Origin: Cryptomeria japonica
Taxonomy: Eukaryota; Streptophyta; Pinopsida; Cupressales; Cupressaceae
DNA: 64,000 bases
NCBI RefSeq assembly: GCF_030272615.1
Contig: NC_081408.1
Location: forward strand, 203,464,191-203,528,190
Reading direction: 5' to 3'
A program made the position numbers and the translations under genes. Each line of letters starts with the position of its first letter. The first letter of the stretch is position 1. Below the pieces are notes generated by a model. The model had not been told where the DNA came from, did not search any database, and saw only the letters and a list, made by a program, of their open reading frames with translations. Positions 13,190-25,240 of this stretch are shown here, piece by piece.

Positions 13190-15260
13190 CAATAAGAGGC
13201 ATGTCAAGTTGGAGATGATTCTAACCAAGGAGGTTTAGTCACCACTCAAACAAAATATATGAATAGGTTTCTTCTAAATTAGCTGAGAAAAGGGCAAACA
13301 AATTTATTGAAACAAAAAGAGATAGACCTATACATGCTAATATATATTTCTCCCTTACAACTTCTATAATGGAAGGCTTTATTGGTGAAGGAGACTACAC
13401 AATGAAAACATAAACCAGCAAGAAAGTAGGTGAATCCCTTGAATTTATGCTACTAGATGAAGAATTTAAATGTATTGAAGATTGCCAACATAGATTTGTT
13501 ATCCTTTTTTTCTAAGAGGTATACTATTTGAAGAAGATTTTGGAAAATGGGATGAACAAAATTAGGATAATAGGGGTTGGGAGATTGAGGCATTGAGAGG
13601 GTTGGGCAAGGCTTAAGAGTATTTTAAATTTAAGTATGCCAAACATGCTCAAGTTGTGTTGCAATAGAGTGTGTGGATCATTTGTGGGAAATTTTGTTAC
13701 CTTTAGTACTAGACACTATATTTCCGTCCTAAAGGCCATCAAGATCTCATTAACCAATGTGGCTTGAGCTACTATACTTGAATATGTCCTTTAGATATTT
13801 TTTATAGATATAGTCTCCCAACATGGAAGAGTTGGTGCAAGAACAGTTTAGACAAATTCTTTGTCCTAGGGGTTCAACCTAGAGTCTATGTGGAGATGGA
13901 TTTAAATAGTCCACTCCTCAAGAATATCATGTTAATCAACCCCAGATTTGTGTTTTCTTAGCCCCTAGAATATATGAATAAACCTAATTCTGTATTTTTC
14001 TACCACCACGAAGCTCACATGAAACAAAATTTTTCAGCCTCAAGTTTATTTGATACTAACTCTCAAACTATTGAAACCTAGTCTCAACCTTCAATGCAGC
14101 ATAAAGGCCCCTACTTTTTCATAAAATAAAATCATTACTTCATTTACTCCATGTATCAATGATATTTCTTCTATAACTCCTAGTCCTTCTTATAATGAAA
14201 TGGTGTGGTCTAACAATTGGAGATTAGTAAGGAAAATAAAATTGCCTTTTGTAGCTATCATAGTTCAAAATAATATTATGGGAGTTATTACAACTCAAAA
14301 TGGTCCTTGAATATCCCAACAACATTCGTCCCCTAAATTATCATATTCTCCATGATCTTAAGATCACAATTGTAGGCACCGTCCTCTTTTTGTGAGGAAT
14401 AGATCAATATCTCCCCTAACAACTACAAAGTTGCCAAGTCCCTCTACCTATCTATGGTTCCTTCTATTCACTTTCATATTTTTCTACAACAAGAAAATCC
14501 TTAAAAAAAAATTTTATCATTAATTACAAAATATTCTCATGGAATGTTAGGGATATTTCGGTTCTTCATTATAAATATGGATTAAAGAAAATTATCATTA
14601 AGTGGAAACTTGATGTGATTTATCTATAGGAAGTGGAGCTTAATGGGGCTTTCTGTTGGGTTTCCTTCATGAATTAATATTTTTTTATTTAGTTTATGCT
14701 TCTAATAAATTAAATGAGAGGTGTATGTTATGGGGCTTGATGTCTAACAATATTCCTAACGAAAAATAAGTTATAGGAGGTTATTTCAACAAGGGCTTTC
14801 TGTTGGGTTTCCTTCATGGATTAATATTTTTTTATTTAGTTTATGCTTCTAATAAATTAAATGAGAGGTGTATGTTATGGGGCTTGATGTCTAGCAATAT
14901 TCCTAATGAAAAATAAGTTATAGGAGGTTATTTCAACATATTTGAATATTCCATTGATCAGAGCTATCTCATCATATTAAAATGGGAATCAGAGCTATCT
15001 AATCATATTAAAATTGGAATCAAATCTGAATTTTATTAGTGGTTGAATTGACATAATTCTATTAGGATATTTAGTATAATTCATATCAAACACAATATTT
15101 ATGCCAATAACTTTTTCACATGGTCTAACAATAGAGTTTTTTAGATGTGAGAAAGTTTGGCAAGTTAGAATGATTTATATGAATCCTAACTTGCAGCCTA
15201 TTTAATAATCATCAAGAATTTTAGTGAAAGGAGATTATGCCAATACTTTTCCAAAGCATT
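13190..15260 (+). pseudogene. 5' part of an L1-type LINE (ORF1 plus endonuclease), decayed
   Basis: Up to about 14,000 the broken frames resemble LINE ORF1: a FKCIEDCQHRFVILF-like stretch near 13,470 and GVQPRVYVEMDLNSPLL near 13,870-13,920, the R(V/I)xVEMDL signature before the zinc knuckle. From about 14,510 the frame reads YKIFSWNVRDISVLHYKYGL, the start of the APE-type endonuclease (SWNVRGL pattern) that nicks the target. It continues through IKWKLDVIYL to a VIGGYFN segment, in place of the usual GDFN. RT is absent, so the copy is truncated or interrupted after about 15,260. Stops are frequent. Confidence 0.65.
14646..14939 (+). repeat. 147-bp tandem duplication inside the LINE endonuclease
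   Basis: The segment starting GGGCTTTCTGTTGGGTTTCC at 14646 is repeated at 14793, nearly identical through GGAGGTTATTTCAACA. The period, 147 bp, is a multiple of three. A further 31-bp pair follows at about 14,957 and 14,988 (ATCAGAGCTATCT repeated). Confidence 0.85.
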
Positions 15261-17480
15261 TTGTTATTCTCTACACCATTTGTATGTCTAAAAATTACAG
15301 TGGGGTAAAAGCACAAAGCTATGTCACACTTTTATAAAGAAAATGGCTAATGTTGATTCAACTTTTTAAATTGAATCAATAGAAAGTGAAATATATGTTT
15401 TAAATTTTGAAATGATGTAAACTAATATAATTTTATTCTTTTTGTCTATTTTATCTTTGTAATATTTTAAAAAATTTAAAAAATTATTTGATATACTTTC
15501 TTATAAAGTAAACACTATAATTTAGTTGCTGATAAAATATTGAAAATGAAGTTACATGAGGTGTCACACTTTACATGGTAAATTTTACCTTTTCTTCTTC
15601 AATTTTTTTGTCAATATAGATAACTTGAAACTTTAGTGCAAAAATATATTATTAACTATTTTTTATGTATATATATTTTTCAATAAATTTAAAAAGTTAC
15701 ATGTCTTGAAATATAACTATTTCCATTTGGCATCACCTTTTTTCTTAATTATGTATCCAAAGTAGAAAAGAATTATATTATCTTGACATAGACTCTTTTC
15801 TCTAATGCATTTTAAAAATAAATAAAAATAAATAAATTTTGGTATTTTTTCTTTACAAGATAATCAACATTATATCTTAGTGTTGATGACCTACTTTTAG
15901 TAAAAATAAAAAGTAAAATAGAAAAACTAATTAAAATATTAAAAGATATATATTTTGGAAAATTCACTTGTACATCTATAAAATGGTATTTTTACATTTC
16001 AAAAAATAAAAATTATTTATAAGAGTAGGGGTTGTTGAAACATCAAGTTTTTTTTTGTAAATGGTAATTAGACCCAAAGTGGTATAAAATATGCATTTAG
16101 TAGATGATTCCAATTGTAAAAGTTGTGGCCCATATATAATATAGCTATAATGAATCTATATAGATCATATGTTTGACTAAAATTAATTTTTAGTTAGAAT
16201 TACTTAAGTTCACTTGTGTTGATAAGTTGGACTGAAACATGACACAATTTTGTGCTTTTACTAAGTGGGGAATCTCAGTTACCTTACAAGATCAATATTT
16301 CTTATCTAAAAAATACTTGGTTCGTCACTTCCCTTGTTGGAATTTATAATTTTGTACCTAAGACACAAGAAAGGGAATGATATAGAGATCAGTGGATCCT
16401 TGATATTTTTGGAATGATAATGAACCCATCATGAAGTCGCAAACTTTGAGGATCAACCAAGAAAGATTTGAGCCATTAGAGAATCTTCCAATATGAGCTT
16501 GTATGAACATTGAGATTGAAAATGATATGAATTGATCTATAACACTATACACATGACTCTTTCTTATTTTTGGTTCTTCAAACTGATTTCTAAAGAAACC
16601 CTAATTATGCCTTTTTAATGTTCAAGCTCTTGGATTAGTGAGCAACTGATAAGACTAAAACAAAAGATTATTAACCTATTCACTTTGGGCTCTACAAAAC
16701 TCAGGTGGTTTCACATTTATAATATTTAGTGATATTGACTAATTGACATTGCAAATAAATTTTGGATTAAAATACACCAAGGAAATGTTTGCCTATATTT
16801 GAATTATCTCTATTCTTCGATTTGTAACATTAATCACTAATTAAGAATAAAATACTAACCTACACTACTCATACACCACATGAAATGTAAAATGGATTTA
16901 ATATTATATGATATTATTTGAACAATAATTGGGCAACTTAATAGATGGGTTCCTATTCAATGGTAGCAAATTCAAATATGCAAAAACAAAATTGTTTGTA
17001 AAACTAATAAATTCAAACTAGTGGACATAAACATGAATGCCTTGCACTAATTTATTTGCATATATTATTGCAAATTCCTATTTATAGATCCATATTATTT
17101 TTTAAAAAAATTTAGTAATTTCATTGAACATTTAATTCTTTCCTTGAAGGAAAGCCATATGAAAGTTACAAAATCACAAAAATATTACAATAAAAAATCC
17201 CAGATATTCTTGACATATTGTATTCATATTAACTTGGATGTACAATTTTGGGGAAGACCTTAAATAATTTTTATTATGAATGAAAATATAATTAACATTT
17301 TCTAAAAGAATATAAATATTTATAGTATGCAATATCTTCTATACTCTAGACTCAACACTATTCTATACTAGACCTTCCCAAAACACAAATTTATAACCCC
17401 TTAAAATAACCATCTAAGATTAAAAACATATTCTTATGAATATTATTAAATCACAAGCTACAGAAAGAAATTTTATGACA
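15261..17480. other. AT-rich DNA, no gene recognised
   Basis: Over 2 kb of AT-rich sequence. The 64-codon minus-strand ORF at 16552-16358 has no recognisable domain. No LTR ends, tandem units or splice pattern could be supported. Confidence 0.5.
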
Positions 17481-18074
17481 ACTAACTTAAATGCAAGCTA
17501 GGTCCTAAGTAAACTTAACATGTGAATAGGTTTTAACTATGAACTCGTTAGGATATAACTGCATTCACACTAATTTCCCAACTTAAGTGTAACATTGGGA
17601 GTGAAATTTCTTATGAAAATGATGCAAGACTAATATGAGAATGCAATATGAGTATAAAAAATAGGCATGTTAGGTACCCATGCACAACTAATCATGTAAC
17701 TAATCTCTCACAAATAAAGAAAAGTAGAAAACCCTGTGAGATAAAACTCCTTTAAAAGATAGCTAATGAAAATCATCTACAATTGATAGATCATATGATG
17801 TATGGATCTATCAACATCAATATTTCCCAAGAACTTCATCCATCACAATAATAAAATACAATCACCCTTCAATTAGCAAAAACATACAGACAACATTTCC
17901 CCCATATTGAAGTATCATCATAACCACTAAAGAATTTGTGAAGTCAAATGATAATCCAATGATGATAAGAAAAATTTGTCCTCGTGTGAAGAAAAAAAAG
18001 TCATGGTCAATGTAGAAGAAAATCCATATCCATGAAGAAACCTATGATACCAACATTTAAAAATTGTTTGTTTC
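17481..18074 (-). mobile_element. 3' end of a copia-type element: LTR remnant plus purine tract
   Basis: On the minus strand a purine tract (17908-17896, AATATGGGGGAAA) is followed at once by TGTTGTCTG (from 17895), the usual arrangement of polypurine tract and 3' LTR start. The stretch 17908-18074 would be the end of the internal region, directly broken by the chromovirus insertion at 18074. The same element resumes at 44,776 with a copia-like Gag. The LTR's outer limit is unknown. A segment at 17,490-17,580 recurs at 48,150-48,240 and may be part of it. Confidence 0.4.
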
Positions 18075-19700
18075 TGAAGAGGAGGCAATAGACTGAAAGG
18101 ATAACCTTGAACCAACCAACCTCTAAGGCTCACAAACTCAACTAAAATCCCTAATTCCAAAGATCCTTACACAACACCAAGCAAAGAAATGGTTAAATGA
18201 CACCAAACAACACCTTGGAAAACCTAAAGTCTCCACTATGTCCACTTACAAACAACTAACACTTCTCAAGTTCTTGTGTGACTACCCATACTCTTGCATA
18301 CATGAGTGGGCTACTACTAGGCTTTAGGGTTCGAATGGACCACTTGACCAATTCAATACAATGATCCTTGGAGGGGTGTTCTCACAACACCTTAACAAAA
18401 ATGAACCAGGATTTCATGGTTTAGATCCATCAGAACATCGAATTTGACTTAGTTGCCCACAAACTAAACCAGTTGCTATTAAGCCTCCATTTGAGGGAAT
18501 CAGGTGATAAATTTTGAGACCTTGAGGATATAGGAAAACAAATTATATTTTCAGATACCCTTTTGGGAGTTATCAATAATATTTTAGTTTTCGGTACTAG
18601 ACCAACTTGCAAATATCCCAACCAATACTGCACTAATAGACCTAATAGGGTTATTAGACCTATTTGACTGAACGCCTTCCACAAACAGGTTTGGTTTTCC
18701 TAATGGGTGACCATCACTAACCATGAAATGTTATTTAAACCTCCAAAGTAATCTTCTACCACATTTAAACCCCTTTCCAGTTCTCTACCACTCAATTATC
18801 ATGCACTGCACAAATCAAACCGGTTTGTCACATAGAGATGTCAAACCTAGGGTTAGTTGTCCATCCTCCTCGCCCTATTGTATCTTCTTAATGGATTTTT
18901 AAATTGACATATGATAGAGTGGTCTATCATCTCCTATAACAACAGAGTGTGCAGTTAAGGATTGATAGGCCAAAACCCATTATTGCAGTCAAACCCTAGG
19001 GGTTTAAAGGTTTTAGGCTACCTAGTAGAGATTTGATTGTAGAATGGGATAGTGATCATCTCAATACTTGACACTAAAATTAAAAAAAGGTAAAAAAATC
19101 TAGTTACAGGGAATATACCATAAGCATTCTTTCCAATGCACCTTCAGTATGCAATCAACAAAAATTAGACAATTTTACAAGTTTCCAATAGTTCTTGATG
19201 CTTTAATTTCCTTTCCAAATCAACCAAATTACATCATTCAGTGTTTGGGGCCTTTAAAGGTATCTCCCAAATGACCCCAACCTCCTCCAACTATTTTTCA
19301 AACTAAATTGACCGTTGGAGAATCACAACTTACAAAAAGGTGCAAAATTGTCATGACAACAAATTGACAATATGACAACTTTTGCATAATTCAACCCACT
19401 TAGACTCCAGACTATCACATTTCCCCAAAATGATTACATTTGATTCTAAAGCATCAAAACCAACTCAAATAGACTTGTGGTCACTTGATCCCTCAATTTA
19501 GACCAGTGTAACCCTTATTGACTCAATTTGCTCTATTAGACCCTAGATGACAATTTGACCCAGACATGGACAAACTTGTTACACTCCTAGGATATTGAAT
19601 TACAAAAAGGACCCATAGGGTCTTATTACAGTCCTTCTAGGCTAGTAGAAAATCATCTTGTTCTTGGTTCATGTCTTCATAGGTAGGTGCTCTTGCACCA
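18075..19700 (-). repeat. 3' LTR of the chromovirus
   Basis: 1626 bp, TGAAGAGGAGG...TGCACCA. It aligns with 24401-25240 and then with 43992-44775. Together those two pieces are 1624 bp, which proves that the right LTR is one unit split by the Tat insertion. Confidence 0.9.
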
Positions 19701-19743
19701 TACTCACTGGGTGAAATATATCTCAAGTCCTCTTACAGACCAA

Positions 19744-20106
19744 CTACTGCAAATCACCACCTTGCTTTTTAATATCTTTCTCTAGAATCCAGGTAGCTTC
19801 TAAGTCAAGAAGGACCTTCCATTTAACTAAGTTCTCAAAATAGGTCTTGTGCCTTGTTTTCTTGGCTTCCGTGCTATCCAAAATGCACCCCATCTTAGGT
19901 GGCTCCTTAGGTGGTAAGTGCTTTATCCATTCTTCACTTTCTTGAATAGATTCACCTACACATTCTCCTATAGTAGGACTCCTATACAATGTTATATCAA
20001 ACACATTAAATATAGGTGAAATAGAAATATCATTAGGGAGTTCAATTTTGTAAGCATTAGGACCATATTTATCCAAAAATTTACAAGGTCCAATCCTTCT
20101 CACCAA
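19744..20106 (-). pseudogene. Chromovirus integrase C-terminus with chromodomain-like tail
   Basis: 120 codons. The N-terminal part has GPCKFLDKYGPNAYKIELP and a ISPIFNVFDITLY motif, the conserved integrase tail (GPYxILxRxGxxAYxLxLP; hPVFHVSxLK). The last 30 residues, LVKWKVLLDLEATWILEKDI, match the chromodomain core (hhVKWKGxxxxEATWE). That module is thought to guide integration into histone-marked chromatin. It is in a different frame from the integrase core upstream, so a frameshift separates them. Confidence 0.75.
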
Positions 20107-20405
20107 CTTGCTCTAGCTTCCCTTGGGAAACCCGCCCTTTCTAAGATGAACCTTGACCATGTCACCCACTCGGTACTACACATCTCTCCTTCTTTGATTC
20201 ACTCTTTCTTTAACCTTTTGATTGTTTTAGTGTAAGGTATCCCAGATTTGTTGGTGCACCTCTTTCATAGCCTCTGCAAATTCATCAGCATGTCCACTCC
20301 TCTTCCAACCCGTAGACATTTCTTTATTCAAAAACTCCTTTAGGATGACTACCATACACAATCTTAAAAGGAATCAAACCTATACTTCTATTTTTTGAAT
20401 CATTA

Positions 20406-20960
20406 TTACTCTACCTGAGGTATCACCACATCCCAACTACTGCCATGATCCTTTGTCAAACACCTAAGAAAATTTCCCAATGACCTATTCACAACCTCAG
20501 CTTGGTCATCGGTCTGAGGGTGATAGGCTGAGCTAAAAGACAAATTTGTACCCAGCCTTTTCTGCAAGGTTCTCCAAAAATTCCCTACAAAATTGTTGTC
20601 CCGGTCAGATACAATACTCAAAGGCAACCCATGGATTCTAACAATCTCTATAAAAAACAATCCTGCAATATAGCTAGCATCATTTATGGTTTTACAAGGA
20701 ATAAAGTGAGCTATCTTATTGAGCCTATCTACCACAACAAACATGTTGTCATGACCTATCTTTGTCTTGGGTAATCCCATCACAAAGTCCATACTCAAAC
20801 TTTCCCATGGTCTACTTGGTATAGGCAAAGGTTGGTACAACCTTGCATTGGTTGAGACCCCCTTTGCTATCTAACACATAGTACAACTCTCCACAAACTT
20901 TTTGATATTATTCTGCATCTTTGGCAAAAATTAAAATCTCCTAACTAGGTCCAAAGTCGT
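20406..20960 (-). pseudogene. Chromovirus integrase core, broken
   Basis: The stretch 20840-20406 carries the catalytic core: SMDFVMGLPK with the first Asp, IVSDRDNNFVGNFW with the second Asp, and HPQTDDQAEVVNRSL with the Glu, so all three acidic residues are still present. The zinc-binding segment lies upstream at about 20,960-20,870 (CTMC followed by a stop). The frame closes after SSWDVVIPQVE. The enzyme would have inserted cDNA in the host genome. Confidence 0.8.
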
Positions 20961-21071
20961 ATTTAGCCCAAACTGACCTCCTAAACAACCACTATGTTTC
21001 TCCTTTACTACATTATCCCTCATTGAATACCTAGGGATACATAAATGACACTCCTTGAACAAAAGACCATC

Positions 21072-21809
21072 CTACAAGGTGTAGTCTGAAAACTCTCCAT
21101 GAAAAGCATTTGCAAACTCACAACATACCTTATATATTTCCTTGAAATATTGGTCCTCTTCATACAATCCTTTGAGTGCTTCAACACCCATACTCTCCAA
21201 TTGCACTTCTTGCACTTTCAACACCCTCGTACTTAGAGCATCTACAACCTTATTGGCTACCCCTTTCTTGTGCTTGATGATTAAGGTGTATGCTTGAACA
21301 TTTTCAACCCATTTCATATGCCTATGACAAAGCTTCTCATGTCCATTCAAAAAACTAAGAGCATGATTGTCACTATACATAATAAACTCGTTAGGAAGCA
21401 AGTAATGCCTCCACTTTTCTAGGACTTGTACCATGGCATACAAATCTAAGTCATATGAGGAATACTTCCGCTTTGCTTCATTTATTTTTTCACTAAAAAA
21501 GGCCACCAGTCTCCCCTCTTGGCTAAATACTTCTCCTATAGAAAATCCACTTGCATCACAATCAATGGTGAATGCCTTACTGAAATCAAGCAATACAAGG
21601 ACTGGGTAATTGGCAACTTTATGTTTTAAACACTCAAAACTCTTATATGCTTCTTTGGTCCACACAAACTTCATCATACAACCACCCTTGATGGCTTCTA
21701 AAATAGGTACACAAATATCACTACACTTTCTAATGAATTTCCCATAAAATGTTGCCAAACCATGAAAACTTCTTACCTCTCGAATTGTCGTAGGTGTAGG
21801 CCAGTTCAA
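21072..21809 (-). pseudogene. Chromovirus RT thumb and RNase H
   Basis: 245 open codons. The start ([25 protein letters not shown]) is the RT connection region, followed by TKEAYKSFECLK. RNase H then reads FTIDCDASGFSIGEVFSQEG, SSYDLDLYAMVQVLEKWRHYL, MYSDNHALSFL and KHKKGVANKVVDALSTR. The Asp of the DCDAS motif, the SDNHAL Asp and the final VDALS Asp are visible. In the usual YDKELLA motif, the Glu position reads Asp (YDLDLYA). It degrades the RNA strand of the hybrid during reverse transcription. Confidence 0.8.
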
Positions 21810-22750
21810 AATAGCCTCTACCTTTGGAAGAATCCATCTTCAAGTCACCCTTGGAGATGACAAAGCCTAAGTGCACCAACTCCTGCTTTGTGAAGTCACA
21901 CTTGTCTAAATTTATCATCAACTTCTGCTCTTCCAACCACTTCAAGACTACCTCCAAGTGTTTCAAGTGTTCCTCCTTTCTCTTACTGAACACCAATATG
22001 TCATCAAGGTAGACTACAAATTTCCCTATAAACTCTTGCAACACTTCATTCATTAGTCTGATAAAGGTGATAGGGGCATTTGAAAGACAAAAAGGCATCA
22101 TAATCCACTCATACAACCCTTCATTGGTTTTAAATGTACTCTTCCATTCATCCCCCTCTCTTATCCTTATCATTGGTTTTAAATGTAGTCTTCCATTCAT
22201 CCCCCTCTCTTATCCTTATCTGGTGGTACCCACTCTTGAGGTCAATCTTGGAGAAATAGGGAGCTCCCCCTAAATAATCCATTAGGTCATCTATCCTTGA
22301 AATAGGAAACCTATATCTAATGGTTATCCTATTGATAGCCCTAGAATCGGTATGAAGCCACCATTTCCCATCCTTCTTTGGGGCTAAAACAATAGCTACT
22401 GCATGTGGGATAAGGCTCTTCCTCACCAACTCGTTATCTAGGAGTTCTTGAATTTACCTAGCTATCTCTTCATTCTGTTATGGGATCATTTTATATGCTT
22501 CCTTGTTAGGTAGTACTTCTCCTAGTATGAGGTCAAACTGATGACTAATATGTCTGATAGGTGGAAGGGAGTCTGGTATGTCTTCTACAACCACTCCTTT
22601 GTACCTTTCTAGCAGCTCCCTGACCTCCTTGGGTCCTACCTCACTCACACCCTTCTTCCTTTCTATCTTGGGATTCACAATCAAAGCAAAACCTACTCCA
22701 CCCTCCTCCTTTAAAGTATCAAGGAAATCTTTTTCCCCTACCATCATCAC
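21730..22750 (-). pseudogene. Chromovirus reverse transcriptase, broken into three frames
   Basis: Pieces in order are 22750-22478 (linker: SLPPIRHISHQFDLILGEVLPNKEAYKM), 22429-22148 (fingers and palm: [40 protein letters not shown]) and 22200-21730 ([32 protein letters not shown]). The YLDD active site survives. A 49-bp tandem duplication at 22121-22218 shifts the frame between the second and third pieces, and a stop separates the first two. Confidence 0.85.
22121..22218 (-). repeat. 49-bp tandem duplication in the RT gene
   Basis: TCATTGGTTTTAAATGTA at 22121 recurs at 22170, and the 49-bp units differ at one or two bases. Since 49 is not a multiple of three, the duplication alone breaks the RT frame. 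Confidence 0.9.
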
Positions 22751-22969
22751 ACTAGATCCAACATATTATGGATTCCCTTTTATCACTGACCATATCCTAA
22801 AAGGCACACCATCCTTTTGGAAAGAGTAAGAATTATTTTCTCTATCATGATGAGCCTTTCTATCAAACTGCCATGGTCTTCCAAGCAAAAGATGGCAAGC
22901 ATCCATTGGAAGGATGTGACACAAAATTTTATCCTTATACCCCCCAATACTAAACTCTACAAATGCTTG

Positions 22970-23281
22970 TCATTTGATGAGTATGTGTTGCCTTTTTTTC
23001 AACCAACTAACCCTATATGGACAACTATGGGGTATCCTTTCCAAGTTCAACTTGTTTACTGCTTCCAAAGATACAATGTTATCAATAGACCCTGAATCTA
23101 TGACAACCTTACAAACCTTACCTTTAATCTTGTAGTTGACTCTAAACAAAGCCTTTCTTTGGGGTGCCTCAGTCTTCACTGGTTCCTTGAGCAATGTCCT
23201 CTTGATCATTAGGTTCTCTCTCATCTCTGATGTCAAATTCACTTCAAAAGATGTCACACTCCTTGCATCTTCTTCAGTCAA
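22970..23281 (-). pseudogene. Chromovirus aspartic protease region
   Basis: 103 codons. The segment FRVNYKIKGKVCKVVIDSGSIDNIVSLEAVNKL carries the retropepsin motif with the catalytic Asp in DSGS, followed by the usual hydrophobic IDNIVS. The stretch is about as long as one protease domain. It is out of frame with the zinc-knuckle piece upstream. Confidence 0.75.
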
Positions 23282-23294
23282 CGTGGTTCTCCTC

Positions 23295-24343
23295 TCACCA
23301 CCATGAGAAGTTGAGGCCTTCTAGACACTTGTAGGCTAGGTGCCCCATTTGATTGTAGTTATAGAATCTCATACTAGAGAACTTGGATCCTCTCCCTGAT
23401 CCATTTGTCCCACCTCTTCCATTAGGTCTTATCCCATGATAGCCTCCTCTTCTACTTGAGTTCTCAACTTTCTCTCCTTGGCTAGACTCACCACTAGACC
23501 TTTGGTTAGGACTTCTTCCTCCAAAACTCCCTCTTCCTCTGAAAGGTCTCCCTACTTTAACTCTATTACCCTTCTCACTTCTTCTTTTTAGTTTCTCTTC
23601 TACCCTTAGGGCCAACTAAAAACACTTGTTCACTGTCTCAATGCCAAGATGTTGATCTCATCTTGGATGTTCATCCTTAGGTTGTTCAAGTACCTGGCCA
23701 CTTTCTCTGACTGCTCTTCTTGTCTCTTTGATCTGAGACTATGTTTATGAAACTCCTTTGTATATGCCTTCACATCAAGGTCTCTTTGTCTGAGGTTCTA
23801 CAATTTTTTGTATCTTTTGCACTTCATAGTCAATGGGCATGAATTGTGCCTTGACTTTAGCCTTCATCCTTTCCTAGGAGGTTATCATACTCTTTCCCTC
23901 GTTAACTCTCTCCCCTTGTACATAGTTCTACCATGTAAGAGAAGACCCCTTCAACCTTTCTTTTTCCAACTTTACTCTCTTATCTTTAGGGATTTCTTTG
24001 TGCTCAAAATGATTGGTCAGTGCCTTGACTAGTCTATCACCTCTTCTAGTTCTATACTTCCACTATATATAGGCAACCCATCAATGGTGTCCCTATTGAC
24101 AGACCTCAAGGAATCTACAAATGCCCTCTTATCTATAGTTATCTCCTTTACTTGCTTAGAGGATTCTCCATCTTCTTTATCCCCTTCTTCATCAATGTCA
24201 CTTCTATCTTCCTTATCCTTACTCTTTTTCAATTCTTCAAGCTTGGACTCAAGTATCTCTTCAATCAACTTCTTCACCACATCTTGTGACATACTCTTAG
24301 GAGGCATTTTGCCAGCCCCTATTTCAATCTCTTCCTTTGACAT
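23295..24343 (-). pseudogene. Chromovirus Gag, broken
   Basis: The N-terminal piece (24343-24029) is highly charged with coiled-coil-like Lys/Glu runs and ends LPIYSGSIELEEVID, the start of the capsid region. The middle (about 24,030-23,620) is disrupted. The C-terminal piece (23615-23295) is Arg/Gly-rich and ends with a decayed zinc knuckle (YNYNQMGHLAYKC, first Cys residues lost). Gag packages the RNA into particles. The two open pieces are in different frames. Confidence 0.7.
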
Positions 24344-24380
24344 TCACCAAGACCACATCACCCAAGTGATCTTCAAAATC

Positions 24381-24394
24381 CTACTTTGATACTA
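24381..24394 (-). promoter_or_regulatory. Chromovirus primer-binding site, degenerate Met-tRNA type
   Basis: The plus strand CTACTTTGATACTA resembles the Met-tRNA 3' end and lies 6 bp from the LTR edge at 24401. Confidence 0.5.
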
Positions 24395-24400
24395 ATATAA

Positions 24401-25240
24401 TGAGGAGGAAATAGAGCAGAAGGATAACCTTGAACCAACCAACCTCTAAGGCTCACAAACTCAACCAAAATCCCTAATTCCAAAGATCCTTACACAACAC
24501 CAAGTCAAGAAATGGTTCAATGACACCAAGAAACACCTTGTAAAACCCAAAGGCTCCACTATGTCCACTGACAAATAACTAATACTTCTCAAGTTCTTGT
24601 GTGACTACCCACACCCTTGCATACATGAGTGGGATACTACTAGACTTTACAGTTTGAATGGCCCACTTGACCAATTCAATACAATGATCCTTAGAGGGGT
24701 CATATCACAACACCTTAATATAAATGAACTATGATTTTATGATTTAAATCCATCAGAACATCAATTTTGACTCACTCGCTCACAAACTGAATTGGTTGCT
24801 ATTAGGCCTCCATTTGAGGGAATCGACTGATAAATTTTGACAACCCAAGGATCTAGGCAAAAAAATTATATTTTCAAATACCCTTTTTGGATTTATCAAT
24901 AATATCTTAGTTTCCAATATTGAAACAACTTGTAGATATCCCAACCAATACTACACTAACAGACCTAATAGGGATATTAGACCTATTTAACTGAATGCCT
25001 TACACAAACTAGTTTAGTTCTCCTAATGGGTGATCATCATTCACCATGAAACATTATGGAAACCTCCAAAATAGTCTTCTACCACATTCAAACCCCTTTC
25101 CAGTGCTCTACCACTCAATTCTCATGCACTGCACTTATCAAACCGGTCTGTCACATAGAGATGCTAGACCTAGGGTTAATTCTTGATCCTCTTCGCTCTG
25201 TTGTATCTTCTTAATGGATTTTGAAATTGACATATGATAC
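24401..25240 (-). repeat. 5' LTR of the chromovirus, first part (split)
   Basis: It aligns with 18075 onward of the left LTR. It ends at the GATAC target duplication (25236-25240) of the Tat element and resumes at 43992. Confidence 0.9.

Noticed and set aside
24084-24389. Plus-strand Ser/Leu-rich ORF
   Set aside because: Antisense of the Lys/Glu-rich chromovirus Gag N-terminus.
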